DNA of 64,000 nt, from assembly GCA_023621995.1 (NCBI GenBank), contig JAMOAB010000169.1:45338-109337 (forward strand), read 5' to 3'. The translations under genes were made by a program, and so were the position numbers. The notes beneath the pieces were generated by a model. That model was not told where the DNA came from. It worked only from the letters and a program-made list of their open reading frames with translations, and searched no databases. Of this stretch, positions 55,289 through 63,604 are shown piece by piece; position 1 is the stretch's first letter, and each line of letters opens with the position of its first letter. The DNA is from Bacillota bacterium. Its GTDB lineage: Bacteria; Bacillota; Clostridia; Caldicoprobacterales; Xylanivirgaceae.

Positions 55289-56887
55289 TTAATATTCTTC
55301 GCGGTCACAATATACACATACTCCACCTACCACTGTCAAAAGCGAGGTTATTTGGGGGATATTTTTTTCTGGGCAGGTGAAATAATTATCAGATAACACT
55401 GCAAAGTCGGCAAGTTTCCCCGGTTCTAATGTACCTTTTATATTCTCATCAAAGGTTGCATAGGCACCACCTATTGTATAGAATCTAAGTGCATCTTCCC
55501 TACTGATCTTCCACATCTCTCCTATGGGCTCTCCTTCTATAGTATTTCCTGTTACCATGTTGTATAGTGCCCAAAATGGGTGATATGGATTTTGTGAGAG
55601 TAAGGGATCATACTTTACCATGTGATCACTACCTGCAGCCCCATATATTCCCTTGTCTACATATTTGCTGTAAGGAAGAAAATAGCTAAATGTCTCTTCA
55701 TCCAACACCTCTTTTAATATAGCCGCATCCTTAAAATGCCATGCAGGTTGAAATAATAGGATGAGATTTAAATCTTTTATAATGTCTAGTGCCTTGTCAT
55801 CAGTAAAATCACCATGAATTATTGAAAATCGCCTATCCCTTATATCTTCCATATCTTGATATCGTTGGTATCCATTTAAAAGTATATCTAGTGCACCATC
55901 TCCAATACAATGGGCTGTCATCTGATATCCTGATTTGTATGCAGCATCTATAAAGCCCATAACCGATTCTGTATCGTGATTGGCAATACCTCTAAAACCT
56001 TCTTCCATACCAAACATACCTAAAGTGTCTTGATAGGGCCGACGCATATATGATGTGCCAGTAAGTATACCACCATCTATGAGTATCTTCATAAAGGCTA
56101 ATCTACCCCATTTATATGGCATATCTATTATATTCTCAAATCGTGCCATTTCATCTATTGCAGTCTCTTTACTGCCTACTACTTTTGTAAATGTTAGACG
56201 CACACTGAGTTCGCCTTCATTACACAATTTTCCTGCTGCCTTTACACCTATCTCGTTTGATATACCATCGACTATGCTAGTAATACCAAGTTTATTATAT
56301 TCTCTCTGAATATTCTGTATGCCTCTTTTATAGTCTTCTATATCATATAACGGTTCTCTTATGTGCTTTTTTATCAGTGATATAGCATTAAGGGATGGCG
56401 TGCCTCCGCTTAACCCTACAACTTTCCTAGCACAGCTATTTGCCTGCCCTGCATAGGCACCATCTACAAACACTGGGTGACTAGGCGACACCCTGTCTAG
56501 CTCCTCTACAGTTGGATATCTATGCTCTTTTAACCTAGTTGGATAGACGTTTTTCAGATGTATCCATTCACCATCTGGCAAAGTAGATGTCATCTCCCTA
56601 ACATAGTTTAAAAGTTCATCTATGGACTGGGGTATAAACATCTCTCCATCTACCTCGCTAACTCCTGTCCACAGTATATGGGCATGGCTATCAATAAGTC
56701 CTGGTATTACAGTCCTTCCCTTAAGATCTATAACCTCAGTGTTAACACTTTTAAGCTTGAGAATTTCTTCATCACTTCCAATGGCCGTGATAGTATCGCC
56801 TTCTACAGCAAGGGCCTGCACAATCCTATTTTCCTTGTCCATTGTATATATAGTTCCGTTTATAAAAAGCTTGTCAGGTACTTGCAT
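55289..56887 (-). CDS. YtcJ-like amidohydrolase (Amidohydro_3 family)
   Basis: A 532-residue metal-dependent hydrolase. The N- and C-terminal beta-sandwich parts flank a TIM barrel with DSHAH (about 67-71), AHCIGDGALD, IHGDF and GSDH, the metal-binding set of this family; the end reads GTLEPGKLADFAVL. YtcJ-like enzymes hydrolyse amides, formamides or lactone-like bonds. It begins 3 bases after the amidohydrolase-2 gene and closes a three-gene operon. The substrate is unknown. Confidence 0.9.
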   Translation of the reverse strand: MQVPDKLFINGTIYTMDKENRIVQALAVEGDTITAIGSDEEILKLKSVNTEVIDLKGRTVIPGLIDSHAHILWTGVSEVDGEMFIPQSIDELLNYVREMTSTLPDGEWIHLKNVYPTRLKEHRYPTVEELDRVSPSHPVFVDGAYAGQANSCARKVVGLSGGTPSLNAISLIKKHIREPLYDIEDYKRGIQNIQREYNKLGITSIVDGISNEIGVKAAGKLCNEGELSVRLTFTKVVGSKETAIDEMARFENIIDMPYKWGRLAFMKILIDGGILTGTSYMRRPYQDTLGMFGMEEGFRGIANHDTESVMGFIDAAYKSGYQMTAHCIGDGALDILLNGYQRYQDMEDIRDRRFSIIHGDFTDDKALDIIKDLNLILLFQPAWHFKDAAILKEVLDEETFSYFLPYSKYVDKGIYGAAGSDHMVKYDPLLSQNPYHPFWALYNMVTGNTIEGEPIGEMWKISREDALRFYTIGGAYATFDENIKGTLEPGKLADFAVLSDNYFTCPEKNIPQITSLLTVVGGVCVYCDREEY

Positions 56888-56890
56888 ACT

Positions 56891-57676
56891 TTAACCCTCC
56901 AATATTTTTTTCATATTGAGTCCAAATATATCCCGTTTCTCATCATCTGAAATTTTTGCCATGGCAATCCTTCCAAATGTATGCCTTGGATCATAAAAAG
57001 GCATGTCACTGCCAAACAAGATTTTCTTAGAACCACCATTTTCAACTAGCCATTCTATATTACCCTGCATAGCTGTAGAGAGTGCAGTATCTATATATGC
57101 GTTTTCATAGTCACCTATCAGATCTATGGCAAGTTTCATTCCCTCTAAATCAGCACCTCCATGCCCCATTATGAACTTAGCATTTTTATATTTATCTAGT
57201 AATCCTTTGACAGTAAGTACATGTCCTAGTCCCCATACATGTATGAGCACAGGACAACCTGTATCATCGGCAAATCTATAGGCTACCTCATAATTTTTGT
57301 AATCTATTGGTACTCCATGGCAGCTAGGATGGAGTTTAATACCTACAAAACCTGGTATATCAAAAAAATTCTTAAGTTCTAACTCCATGTCCTCAGGGTA
57401 ATGGGGATTTAAGGTGACATAACCTAAAAATCTATCTGGATACGCCTTCACTGCATTGGCCACCAAATCATTGCCATATCTATAGTTAGGAAGTATGGAA
57501 GAATGGGCAGTTACTACTGCTTTGTCTATACCTAATGTATCCATACTCCGAATCATACCTTCTGCATCATTATTAGGTGCATGGAAGTTATGCCAAAGCC
57601 CCATGTGGGTATGGGCATCTATTACGAGTATATCATCAAGGGCTAATCCCTGTCGTGCTTTACATGTAATGGTCAT
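56891..57676 (-). CDS. Amidohydrolase-2 family enzyme, complete active site (pair A, active member)
   Basis: A 261-residue TIM-barrel hydrolase or decarboxylase of the COG2159 group. All metal-site positions are present: His22 and His24 (DAHTH), Lys114 (GIKLHP), His146 (VLIHVWG), His172 (IMGHGG) and Asp224 (FGSDMP). Family members cleave C-C or amide bonds with Zn or Mn. Its ATG overlaps the stop of the gene before it (ATGA), which encodes a homologue lacking the metal ligands. The two proteins should be made at similar levels and may form a mixed complex. Confidence 0.85.
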   Translation of the reverse strand: MTITCKARQGLALDDILVIDAHTHMGLWHNFHAPNNDAEGMIRSMDTLGIDKAVVTAHSSILPNYRYGNDLVANAVKAYPDRFLGYVTLNPHYPEDMELELKNFFDIPGFVGIKLHPSCHGVPIDYKNYEVAYRFADDTGCPVLIHVWGLGHVLTVKGLLDKYKNAKFIMGHGGADLEGMKLAIDLIGDYENAYIDTALSTAMQGNIEWLVENGGSKKILFGSDMPFYDPRHTFGRIAMAKISDDEKRDIFGLNMKKILEG

Positions 57677-58431
57677 AGTTTCACTTCCTTTAAAATGTTT
57701 TGTAAGTTGGCGCCCGCTATGAGCTTTTTCTCATCGTCACTTATATTTGCATAGCTTATCATTGCCGTCGCTGCTATTCCTGGATATATTGGCATACCAC
57801 TACCAAATATAAGTCTCTCTGCCCCAAATTTTTTGCACATCATCTCTATACCATCATGGGCTTTACATCCCATAGTCTCTATATATAAGTTAGGAAGTCG
57901 CTTTAATAGAGGATATAGATTCCTATCCATTCTGTAAGTTATATCTGTAAGTATGAGTTTTAGATTAGGGTGGGCCGTACATATTGAATAGATTTCATCG
58001 AAAGATATCTGATTAGCACCTATAAATAGGGGAATATTAAAATCAGATAATATACCAAACAACTCGCCACAATTCCAATCTGATATGCTATAGTTTTGAT
58101 CTGCCGGCGATGGAAACATCTTTACCGCCCTTACTCTCTGACTTTTCATGTTGTATATCAACTCATTAGGAGTATAAAATTCATCTGTGTAATGGGGCAT
58201 AACTACCCAAACAGGATATAAGGATGGATGCCCCTCTATCTCCTTCATAAGCATGTCATTTCCCACCATAGGATTATATTCCCTAGCCATTGAATGATAT
58301 ACAAGGGCTCTTTTTATTCCACAATGCTCCATATTATCTGTCAAATCTTCAAGTTTATAGAACGAACCTGGATTTACAATCGCTCGCATGCCAAAGGAAC
58401 AATTACAATCGAAAAATTCAAGTGACTGCAT
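57673..58431 (-). CDS. Amidohydrolase-2 family protein without metal ligands (pair A, pseudoenzyme)
   Basis: A 252-residue homologue of its neighbour with the fold intact but the site destroyed. The metal positions read Asn10 and Ser12 (DCNCS for DAHTH), Gly138 (LFIGANQ), Asp163 (LILTDIT) and Gly212 (FGSGMP). Only the lysine in AVKMFPS (Lys104) remains. The gene has no frameshift and keeps normal coding, so it is maintained as a protein. It is the first gene of the operon, with the active partner overlapping by 4 bases. A regulatory, scaffold or binding role is inferred. Confidence 0.8.
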   Translation of the reverse strand: MQSLEFFDCNCSFGMRAIVNPGSFYKLEDLTDNMEHCGIKRALVYHSMAREYNPMVGNDMLMKEIEGHPSLYPVWVVMPHYTDEFYTPNELIYNMKSQRVRAVKMFPSPADQNYSISDWNCGELFGILSDFNIPLFIGANQISFDEIYSICTAHPNLKLILTDITYRMDRNLYPLLKRLPNLYIETMGCKAHDGIEMMCKKFGAERLIFGSGMPIYPGIAATAMISYANISDDEKKLIAGANLQNILKEVKL

Positions 58432-58483
58432 AGCATTACCACCTTTATATTTATTTCTACTTTTTAGTATATAGCATTTAATA

Positions 58484-58594
58484 TATATTGTCTTTACCTA
58501 TATTGTGTTTATATTGTCTAATTTTATAAAGTAAGTTTACCTAATATCCTTTCGTCAAAGATGAATGTCTGATAAAATAATCTATAAAGACAAT
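58484..58594. promoter_or_regulatory. Divergent control region between the two amidohydrolase pairs, with repeats
   Basis: TATATTGT occurs three times in direct order at 58484, 58499 and 58510. ATTGTCTTTA (58487-58496) recurs inverted as TAAAGACAAT at 58585-58594. The arms stand 56 bases before the minus-strand start (58431) and 29 bases before the plus-strand start (58623). This is the pattern expected for a shared regulator acting on both pairs. No known consensus is assigned. Confidence 0.45.
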
Positions 58595-58622
58595 TATTTT
58601 TTTAATAAGGAGGTACTTTTCC

Positions 58623-59372
58623 ATGATTATAGATGCACATGCCCATATATGGGCAGGCAACTATGAACAGAGTAGGGCCGATATCATAAATATCTGTGAA
58701 CAGTATGGTGTATCTAGAGTATATATATCAGGACTCCATTCTGCATATCCCAACGAAGACGAGATAGAAGAATTAAATGAAGAAGTGGCCAAATTCATAA
58801 ATGACTATCCTAATTACATAGGTGGCTACTGTTATGTAAATCCGAGACATGAAAATGCCCTTGATGTACTTAAAAAAGGAATAGAAGAACAGGGCATGGC
58901 AGGAATGAAGCTATGGATTTCTACCTACTGCAATGATCCATTGGTATATCCTCTTGTGGAGAAATGTATAGATCTAAACTTTCCCATACTTATTCACGCC
59001 TTTCATAAGGCAGTAGATCAGCTTCCCAATGAGACACTGGCCACCCACGTTGCTGATCTAGCCAAGAGATATCCAGAGGCTAAGCTTTTAATGGCACATC
59101 TAGGAGGTAATGCCTACTATGGTATAAAGCCTATCATAGAATGTAAAAATGTATGGGTAGATATATCTGGTTCATTATTTAGACGAGATGATCTCGATTA
59201 TACCATAAAGCTAATAGGTAGTGATAGAGTGATATTTGGCACAGATATGCCTGGAGCATCCTACCTTGTAAACTTAGGTCAAGTAGAAGAGGCAAATTTA
59301 ACTGATAAGCAACGACAGGATATATATTATAATAATGCAGTAAGCTTTTTCGATAGGGGGTTTAGATTATGA
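58623..59372 (+). CDS. Amidohydrolase-2 family enzyme, complete active site (pair B, active member)
   Basis: A 249-residue TIM-barrel hydrolase. The full ligand set is seen: His6 and His8 (DAHAH), Lys96 (GMKLW), His125 (LIHAFH), His159 (MAHLGG) and Asp208 (FGTDMP). The ribosome site AAGGAGG precedes the ATG. It is the first gene of the rightward arm and overlaps the next gene by ATGA. It is similar in size to the pair-A enzyme but clearly different in sequence, so the pairs are not recent copies. Confidence 0.85.
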   Translation: MIIDAHAHIWAGNYEQSRADIINICEQYGVSRVYISGLHSAYPNEDEIEELNEEVAKFINDYPNYIGGYCYVNPRHENALDVLKKGIEEQGMAGMKLWISTYCNDPLVYPLVEKCIDLNFPILIHAFHKAVDQLPNETLATHVADLAKRYPEAKLLMAHLGGNAYYGIKPIIECKNVWVDISGSLFRRDDLDYTIKLIGSDRVIFGTDMPGASYLVNLGQVEEANLTDKQRQDIYYNNAVSFFDRGFRL

Positions 59373-60121
59373 ATAGAGTAGATGTAAACTCATTAGTAGG
59401 ACATTGGCCATTCAGATGTCTTTATAAGAATACCTTTAAAGATTTAAAGACTGAACATATCAAAAATAATATAGACTATGGCTACGTTGCTTCGCTAAAC
59501 AGTATTTTTTATAATGATCCATTTGAAGGCGATGAAGAACTCAATAGCATAATAGCTGGAAGTGGCTATAAGCATGTACTAACAATAAACCCTCTGCTTC
59601 CCAACTTTGAATATGACATAGAGAGAGGTCTGGAGGAATTTAACATCAAAGGTGTCAGAGTATATCCTACTTACCACGGATATAGGTTAGATAATGAAAA
59701 CTTTTTAAGATTATGCCAACTTCTTAAAGACTATAAACTGCCTCTGTTTTTGCCCTTTCGTATGGAAGATGCCCGTTTAAACTATATAATAAAACCAGAT
59801 AATATACCTTATTATGATATGCAAGCATTTCTGATAGAGCACACAGATAACACCATCGTACTTCTTACCGGGTATCTAGGAGAAATTCTTACATTTAAGG
59901 ATCTTATAAACGAAAATCCTAATTGTTTTTTTGACACATCTGGACTCAAGGATGGTCAGTTTACCATAGAAAAGCTTTTGGATAGTTTTGCACCGGAAAA
60001 GATAGTATATGGTTCCCTATATCCACTATATACTATGAAGAGTACTAAACTACTCATAGATAGGGCTAAAATTTCTGATGATAGCAAGAATAAAATTTTA
60101 TATGATAAAATACAGCAATAA
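59369..60121 (+). CDS. Amidohydrolase-2 family protein without metal ligands (pair B, pseudoenzyme)
   Basis: A 250-residue homologue with every metal position replaced: Asn7 and Leu9 (VDVNSL), Arg97 for the lysine (GVRVYP), Pro129 (LFLPFR), Tyr169 (LLTGYLG) and Leu217 (YGSLYP). The barrel strands still align along the whole length and the frame is open, so decay is not recent or neutral. It overlaps the active member by 4 bases. Its first histidine became Asn, as in pair A, though the other changes differ. The role is inferred to be binding or allosteric. Confidence 0.78.
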   Translation: MNRVDVNSLVGHWPFRCLYKNTFKDLKTEHIKNNIDYGYVASLNSIFYNDPFEGDEELNSIIAGSGYKHVLTINPLLPNFEYDIERGLEEFNIKGVRVYPTYHGYRLDNENFLRLCQLLKDYKLPLFLPFRMEDARLNYIIKPDNIPYYDMQAFLIEHTDNTIVLLTGYLGEILTFKDLINENPNCFFDTSGLKDGQFTIEKLLDSFAPEKIVYGSLYPLYTMKSTKLLIDRAKISDDSKNKILYDKIQQ

Positions 60122-60139
60122 TTTTATTTGTTATTACCA

Positions 60140-60168
60140 TTGCTAAAAAAGCCATTTTATTGTATAAT
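60140..60168 (+). promoter_or_regulatory. Promoter upstream of the Ldh-family gene
   Basis: TTGCTA (60140-60145) and TATAAT (60163-60168) with a 17-base spacer. Transcription should begin near 60175, ahead of the terminator-like hairpin. Confidence 0.65.
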
Positions 60169-60201
60169 ATGGTTAATAGAATAATATATGAAGAGATTGA
60201 G

Positions 60202-60247
60202 AGACAACCATTTAAAACAAGCACTCAGCTTGTTTGGTTGTCTTTTT
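60202..60247 (+). terminator. Terminator hairpin in the leader of the Ldh-family gene (possible attenuator)
   Basis: AGACAACCA (60202-60210) pairs with TGGTTGTCT (60235-60243), and AACAAGC (60216-60222) with GCTTGTT (60228-60234) around ACTCA. TTTTTG follows at once. The hairpin lies between the promoter at 60140 and the ribosome site near 60258. Confidence 0.75.
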
Positions 60248-60278
60248 GTCTTTTCAAGAGAGGGAGAGGTCATATCCA

Positions 60279-61403
60279 ATGGAACTAACAAACAATAACA
60301 TCACATGGGTAAATTTTGATCTATTAGAAAAGTTTATGGTGGATGTGTTTAAAGGGTTAGGTGTCCCAGAGGAAGATGCAAATATATGTGCTGATGTACT
60401 TATTACAGCAGATAAGTACGGCATTGACTCCCATGGTATAAGCAGGTTAAAACCTATCTACTATGACAGAATCAACATAGGAATACAAAAGCCTGTCACT
60501 AACTTTGAAATAGTAAATGAAGGCCCTACCACTGCAGTGGTAGATGGACACCATGGCATGGGCATGGTAATTTCTAAAAAGGCTATGGAAATTGCCATAG
60601 AAAAAGCAGATAAGTATGGTATGGGTATGGTGGCAGTGAGAAATTCTACCCACTACGGCATAGCAGGATATTATTGTATGATGGCTATAGAATCAGGAAT
60701 GATAGGTATTACAGGGACTAATGCCCGTCCCTCCATAGCTCCTACATTTGGTGTGGAAAATATGTTGGGCACCAACCCATTAACCTTTGGTATCCCATCA
60801 GATGAGGAGTTTCCATTCCTCCTTGACTGCTCTACGGCTGTATCCCAAAGGGGCAAGATAGAAGTATATGCCAGGGAAAATAGGAAGATTCCTGAAGGAT
60901 GGGTAATTGGTCAAGATGGTAAAAGTAGGACTGATAGCCGTCAAATACTCAAAGATTTAGTAACAGGTGAGGCTGCATTAGTACCATTAGGAGGAATTGG
61001 AGAAGAAACTAGCGGATATAAAGGATATGGCTACGCAACTGTGGTGGAAATATTGTCAGCTGCACTACAAGATGGAAGCTTTCTACACGACCTATCAGGA
61101 TACGATGACGAGGGCAATAGAATTCCATATAAACTTGGCCATTTCTTCATAGCAATAGATATTAGTAAATTCACAACCCTAGATAAATTTAAAAAGACCA
61201 CAGGAGAAATACTAAGACAACTTAGAAATTCTAAAAAGGCGCCTGGACAGGATAGAATATACACTGCATGGGAAAAAGAATACCTCACATGGCAATATAG
61301 AAAGGATAAAGGGGCACCTATAAACGAGTCCATTGCTAAAGAGATAATAGAAATGAAGAATGAACTAAATCTAGAATCATACACTTTCCCATTTGAAGAA
61401 TAG
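60279..61403 (+). CDS. Malate/L-lactate dehydrogenase family (Ldh_2) oxidoreductase
   Basis: A 374-residue NAD(P)-dependent enzyme of the Ldh_2 family, which reduces 2-ketoacids or related ketones (malate, ureidoglycolate, 2,3-diketogulonate, sulfolactate). Signatures are DKYGIDSHGISRL, the catalytic histidine in NSTHYG, MLGTNPLTFGIP and GYKGYG. The ATG at 60279 was chosen because of GAGAGGGAGAGG upstream; the longer frame begins inside the terminator hairpin. It follows the pair-B genes but has its own promoter and leader. Confidence 0.9.
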   Translation: MELTNNNITWVNFDLLEKFMVDVFKGLGVPEEDANICADVLITADKYGIDSHGISRLKPIYYDRINIGIQKPVTNFEIVNEGPTTAVVDGHHGMGMVISKKAMEIAIEKADKYGMGMVAVRNSTHYGIAGYYCMMAIESGMIGITGTNARPSIAPTFGVENMLGTNPLTFGIPSDEEFPFLLDCSTAVSQRGKIEVYARENRKIPEGWVIGQDGKSRTDSRQILKDLVTGEAALVPLGGIGEETSGYKGYGYATVVEILSAALQDGSFLHDLSGYDDEGNRIPYKLGHFFIAIDISKFTTLDKFKKTTGEILRQLRNSKKAPGQDRIYTAWEKEYLTWQYRKDKGAPINESIAKEIIEMKNELNLESYTFPFEE

Positions 61404-61415
61404 TTTTGTTAAGAA

Positions 61416-61453
61416 GGATTCCTTCCATATTTGTATATGGAAGGAATCTTTTT
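61416..61453. terminator. Bidirectional terminator between Ldh-family and amidohydrolase genes
   Basis: GATTCCTTCCATAT (61417-61430) pairs over 14 bases with ATATGGAAGGAATC (61435-61448), followed by TTTTT. It serves the converging genes on both sides. Confidence 0.88.
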
Positions 61454-61460
61454 GCTAATC

Positions 61461-62348
61461 TTAGTGTATACCTAAATGTTTTATTGCATTTTCCCTACTT
61501 ACTTTTGCATATGCCTGCTCTGATATTTTACCCGCCTCCACAGCATCATCTAGCCAAAAAGATAGTCGCATATCATCTGTAGGTGCACATATATCAGTCC
61601 CGAAATAAAGTCTATCTTGAAATTCTTCTATAAAATCGAATGCAAACTCTGGGTCTCTAGCTAGAGCATTATATCCACTACCAGCTGATAGATCACCATA
61701 TAAGTTTGGATACTTTCTCATAAGTTCAACTAATCTTCCCTCTTTTGCTATCTTACCTGTAGGATAGTCGTTTCTATTTTCTTCTGTAGCGTCATCTCCT
61801 ATTTCTGCCCAAAAAGGTTGAGAATGACCTATGAACATAAGTCTAGGATACTTGGCCAATGCTTTTTCAAGACGAGGTAGCTTTAGATCATCAATTAAAC
61901 CATAATTACCGCTACCCTGCTCAGGTGCAATATGAAACAAGACAGGCATCTCATTTTTTTCGCAGTGATAGAATAAATTTTCAACATAAGGATCGTCAAA
62001 ATGTAGATTAGATTCGATTTCACCTAAACCTTTAGCACCCCTATCTTTATAATACTTTATAAAATAAGATAGATCATAGTCAGGAGTGTTGCCACCCATC
62101 CTTGGATCTATATTACAAAACCAATCAAATTTATTTGGCCACTTTTGTGCTATGGCCATAACCTCTTCATTTGATTGGAGCTGAAAAGAACATTCGACAC
62201 TTATCCCGGGTAATATAACTCCCTTTTCTACACCCAATCTCCTATACATTTCCATAAGTTCATCAGGTGATGCAAGGACAGTGTTAGAACCCCTCCTAGG
62301 TATACCTTTAAACATGCTAGTATGTACATGAATATCGATCTTTTGCAT
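61461..62348 (-). CDS. Amidohydrolase-2 family enzyme, complete active site (third type)
   Basis: A 295-residue relative, longer than the paired ones. Ligands are His7 and His9 (DIHVHT), His139 (LFHIAPE), His175 (FIGHSQPF) and Asp252 (FGTDICAP); Glu110 (GLGEIE) stands in the strand that carries Lys in the others. The start at 62348 has GGGGGG at good spacing. It has no metal-less partner and lies downstream of the TIM-barrel isomerase gene on the same strand. The substrate is unknown. Confidence 0.85.
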   Translation of the reverse strand: MQKIDIHVHTSMFKGIPRRGSNTVLASPDELMEMYRRLGVEKGVILPGISVECSFQLQSNEEVMAIAQKWPNKFDWFCNIDPRMGGNTPDYDLSYFIKYYKDRGAKGLGEIESNLHFDDPYVENLFYHCEKNEMPVLFHIAPEQGSGNYGLIDDLKLPRLEKALAKYPRLMFIGHSQPFWAEIGDDATEENRNDYPTGKIAKEGRLVELMRKYPNLYGDLSAGSGYNALARDPEFAFDFIEEFQDRLYFGTDICAPTDDMRLSFWLDDAVEAGKISEQAYAKVSRENAIKHLGIH

Positions 62349-62464
62349 GATAGATCCCCCCATTATCATCTCTATAACTCCGCCATTGTCTTTACTAAAT
62401 TTATCCCAATTTTTATTCTACCTAAAATATTAGATTTGCTATAAATAATATTTCTATAAAATAT

Positions 62465-62503
62465 AAAGGGAGGAAGCATAGGTAAAACCCTTCCTCCTCC
62501 CAT
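62465..62503 (-). terminator. Terminator-like hairpin after the isomerase gene
   Basis: GGAGGAAG (62469-62476) pairs with CTTCCTCC (62490-62497). On the minus strand the stem is followed by CTTTATATTTT. It may reduce transcription into the amidohydrolase gene. Confidence 0.6.
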
Positions 62504-62508
62504 TTACC

Positions 62509-63363
62509 CTATATAAGTTCTGCAAAATATTCTAAATTCTTTTTGCCTACTGCAATACCTTTTATAGGATCCTCCATGCCTTCAAATTCTATTGATACTA
62601 CTCCATCATAGCCAGCCCTCTTAACAAGTCCCAGAGATTGAACTACAGGCGCATCACCATGACCTACTATTGCACCCCTTAAGTAATTACCTCCCCTTGA
62701 TCTGAACCAACCTTCACCTGGATTTGGCAACATACCTGACTTTATATGAAAATCTTTAGCATGAACATGGAATACATATGGCATTAGCTTGCCAATTGCC
62801 TTAACAGGGTCCTCATCTACACATAGGAAATTACCTATATCTAGGAGTAGACCGAAATTTGGATGTCCTACTCCTGTTAATAACTTTTCTACCCTATCAC
62901 TATCTTGGCAGAAAAATCCATGATTCTCTACCATGGTCCGTATACCTAGGCCCTGGGCATACTCAGTTACAGCTCTATAACCTTCTATCAATGTAGGTAA
63001 GGCTTGATCGAAGCCTTTAGCGCCATCAGACATATCTTGGTAGCCTGAAGTTGCGTCATGACGCATAGTTGGTGCACCTAGGGCTTTTGCAATATCTACT
63101 TCTCCTTTAAGCCTCTCTATCTCTGCCTCTAGATCGTTGTTAAGTAGATCAGCACCTACAGCATAGTTTACAATTGTAAGCCCTACTTTTTTACACTCTT
63201 CCCTTATCTGCTTTGCGTAGTCCAAAGGCTCAATATCTTCAGGGCAATTGGGTAATCCTGAAAATTCTATATAATCAATACCCATCTCCTTTGCCTTATG
63301 TACTATTTCAATGGCATCCATATTAAGTTGACTATAGCTATAAGAGCTAACTCCAATTTTCAT
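62509..63363 (-). CDS. Sugar phosphate isomerase/epimerase family protein (xylose-isomerase-like TIM barrel)
   Basis: A 284-residue AP-endonuclease-2/IolE-like barrel. It has YIEFSGLPNCPED, RMDATSGYQ-like HDATSGYQD, MVENHGFF, LLLDIGNFLC, HVHAKDFH and VSIEFEG, which place Glu, Asp, His and Glu metal ligands as in this family. Members interconvert keto-sugars or inositol derivatives. The ATG at 63363 was preferred as GGAGG is about 10 bases upstream. A promoter at 63423-63451 makes it the first gene of its unit. Confidence 0.88.
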   Translation of the reverse strand: MKIGVSSYSYSQLNMDAIEIVHKAKEMGIDYIEFSGLPNCPEDIEPLDYAKQIREECKKVGLTIVNYAVGADLLNNDLEAEIERLKGEVDIAKALGAPTMRHDATSGYQDMSDGAKGFDQALPTLIEGYRAVTEYAQGLGIRTMVENHGFFCQDSDRVEKLLTGVGHPNFGLLLDIGNFLCVDEDPVKAIGKLMPYVFHVHAKDFHIKSGMLPNPGEGWFRSRGGNYLRGAIVGHGDAPVVQSLGLVKRAGYDGVVSIEFEGMEDPIKGIAVGKKNLEYFAELI

Positions 63364-63422
63364 AAATAACATTCCTCCAGTTCTTATATGATTTTAAAAT
63401 AATAAAAATTCTTACTATATCT

Positions 63423-63451
63423 ATTATACCCATATAGATCTACTGAATCAA
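63423..63451 (-). promoter_or_regulatory. Promoter of the isomerase gene
   Basis: TTGATT (63446-63451) and TATAAT (63423-63428), read on minus, with a 17-base spacer. It is 60 bases before the start codon. Confidence 0.7.
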
Positions 63452-63483
63452 TTATAAAACTTTTTTCATTAAAATAGTTTAAG

Positions 63484-63540
63484 TTTTGCAATAAAAGTGC
63501 AATCTTCCCAGTCTATTCCATGTATGATTTTATTGCAAAA
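63484..63540. repeat. 13-bp exact inverted repeat upstream of the isomerase promoter
   Basis: TTTTGCAATAAAA (63484-63496) and its exact inverse TTTTATTGCAAAA (63528-63540) are 31 bases apart. They lie 33 bases upstream of the -35 box. This suits two operator sites or a long-loop hairpin. Confidence 0.6.
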
Positions 63541-63555
63541 AATATTTATACAGAG

Positions 63556-63592
63556 ATATGGGGATTATTGGTATTCCCAATAATCCCCATAT
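63556..63592 (-). terminator. 16-bp perfect hairpin after the sugar-binding protein gene
   Basis: ATATGGGGATTATTGG (63556-63571) pairs with its inverse at 63577-63592 around a TATTC loop. The bases that follow on minus (CTCTGTATAAA) are not a U-tract, so this may be a 3-prime-end stabiliser as much as a terminator. Confidence 0.6.
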
Positions 63593-63604
63593 AGTAATTT
63601 AATA

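Noticed and set aside
57673..58431. Metal-less amidohydrolase as a misread frame or sequencing error
   Set aside because: The whole barrel aligns without shifts and the substitutions are spread over several strands, so the loss is real.
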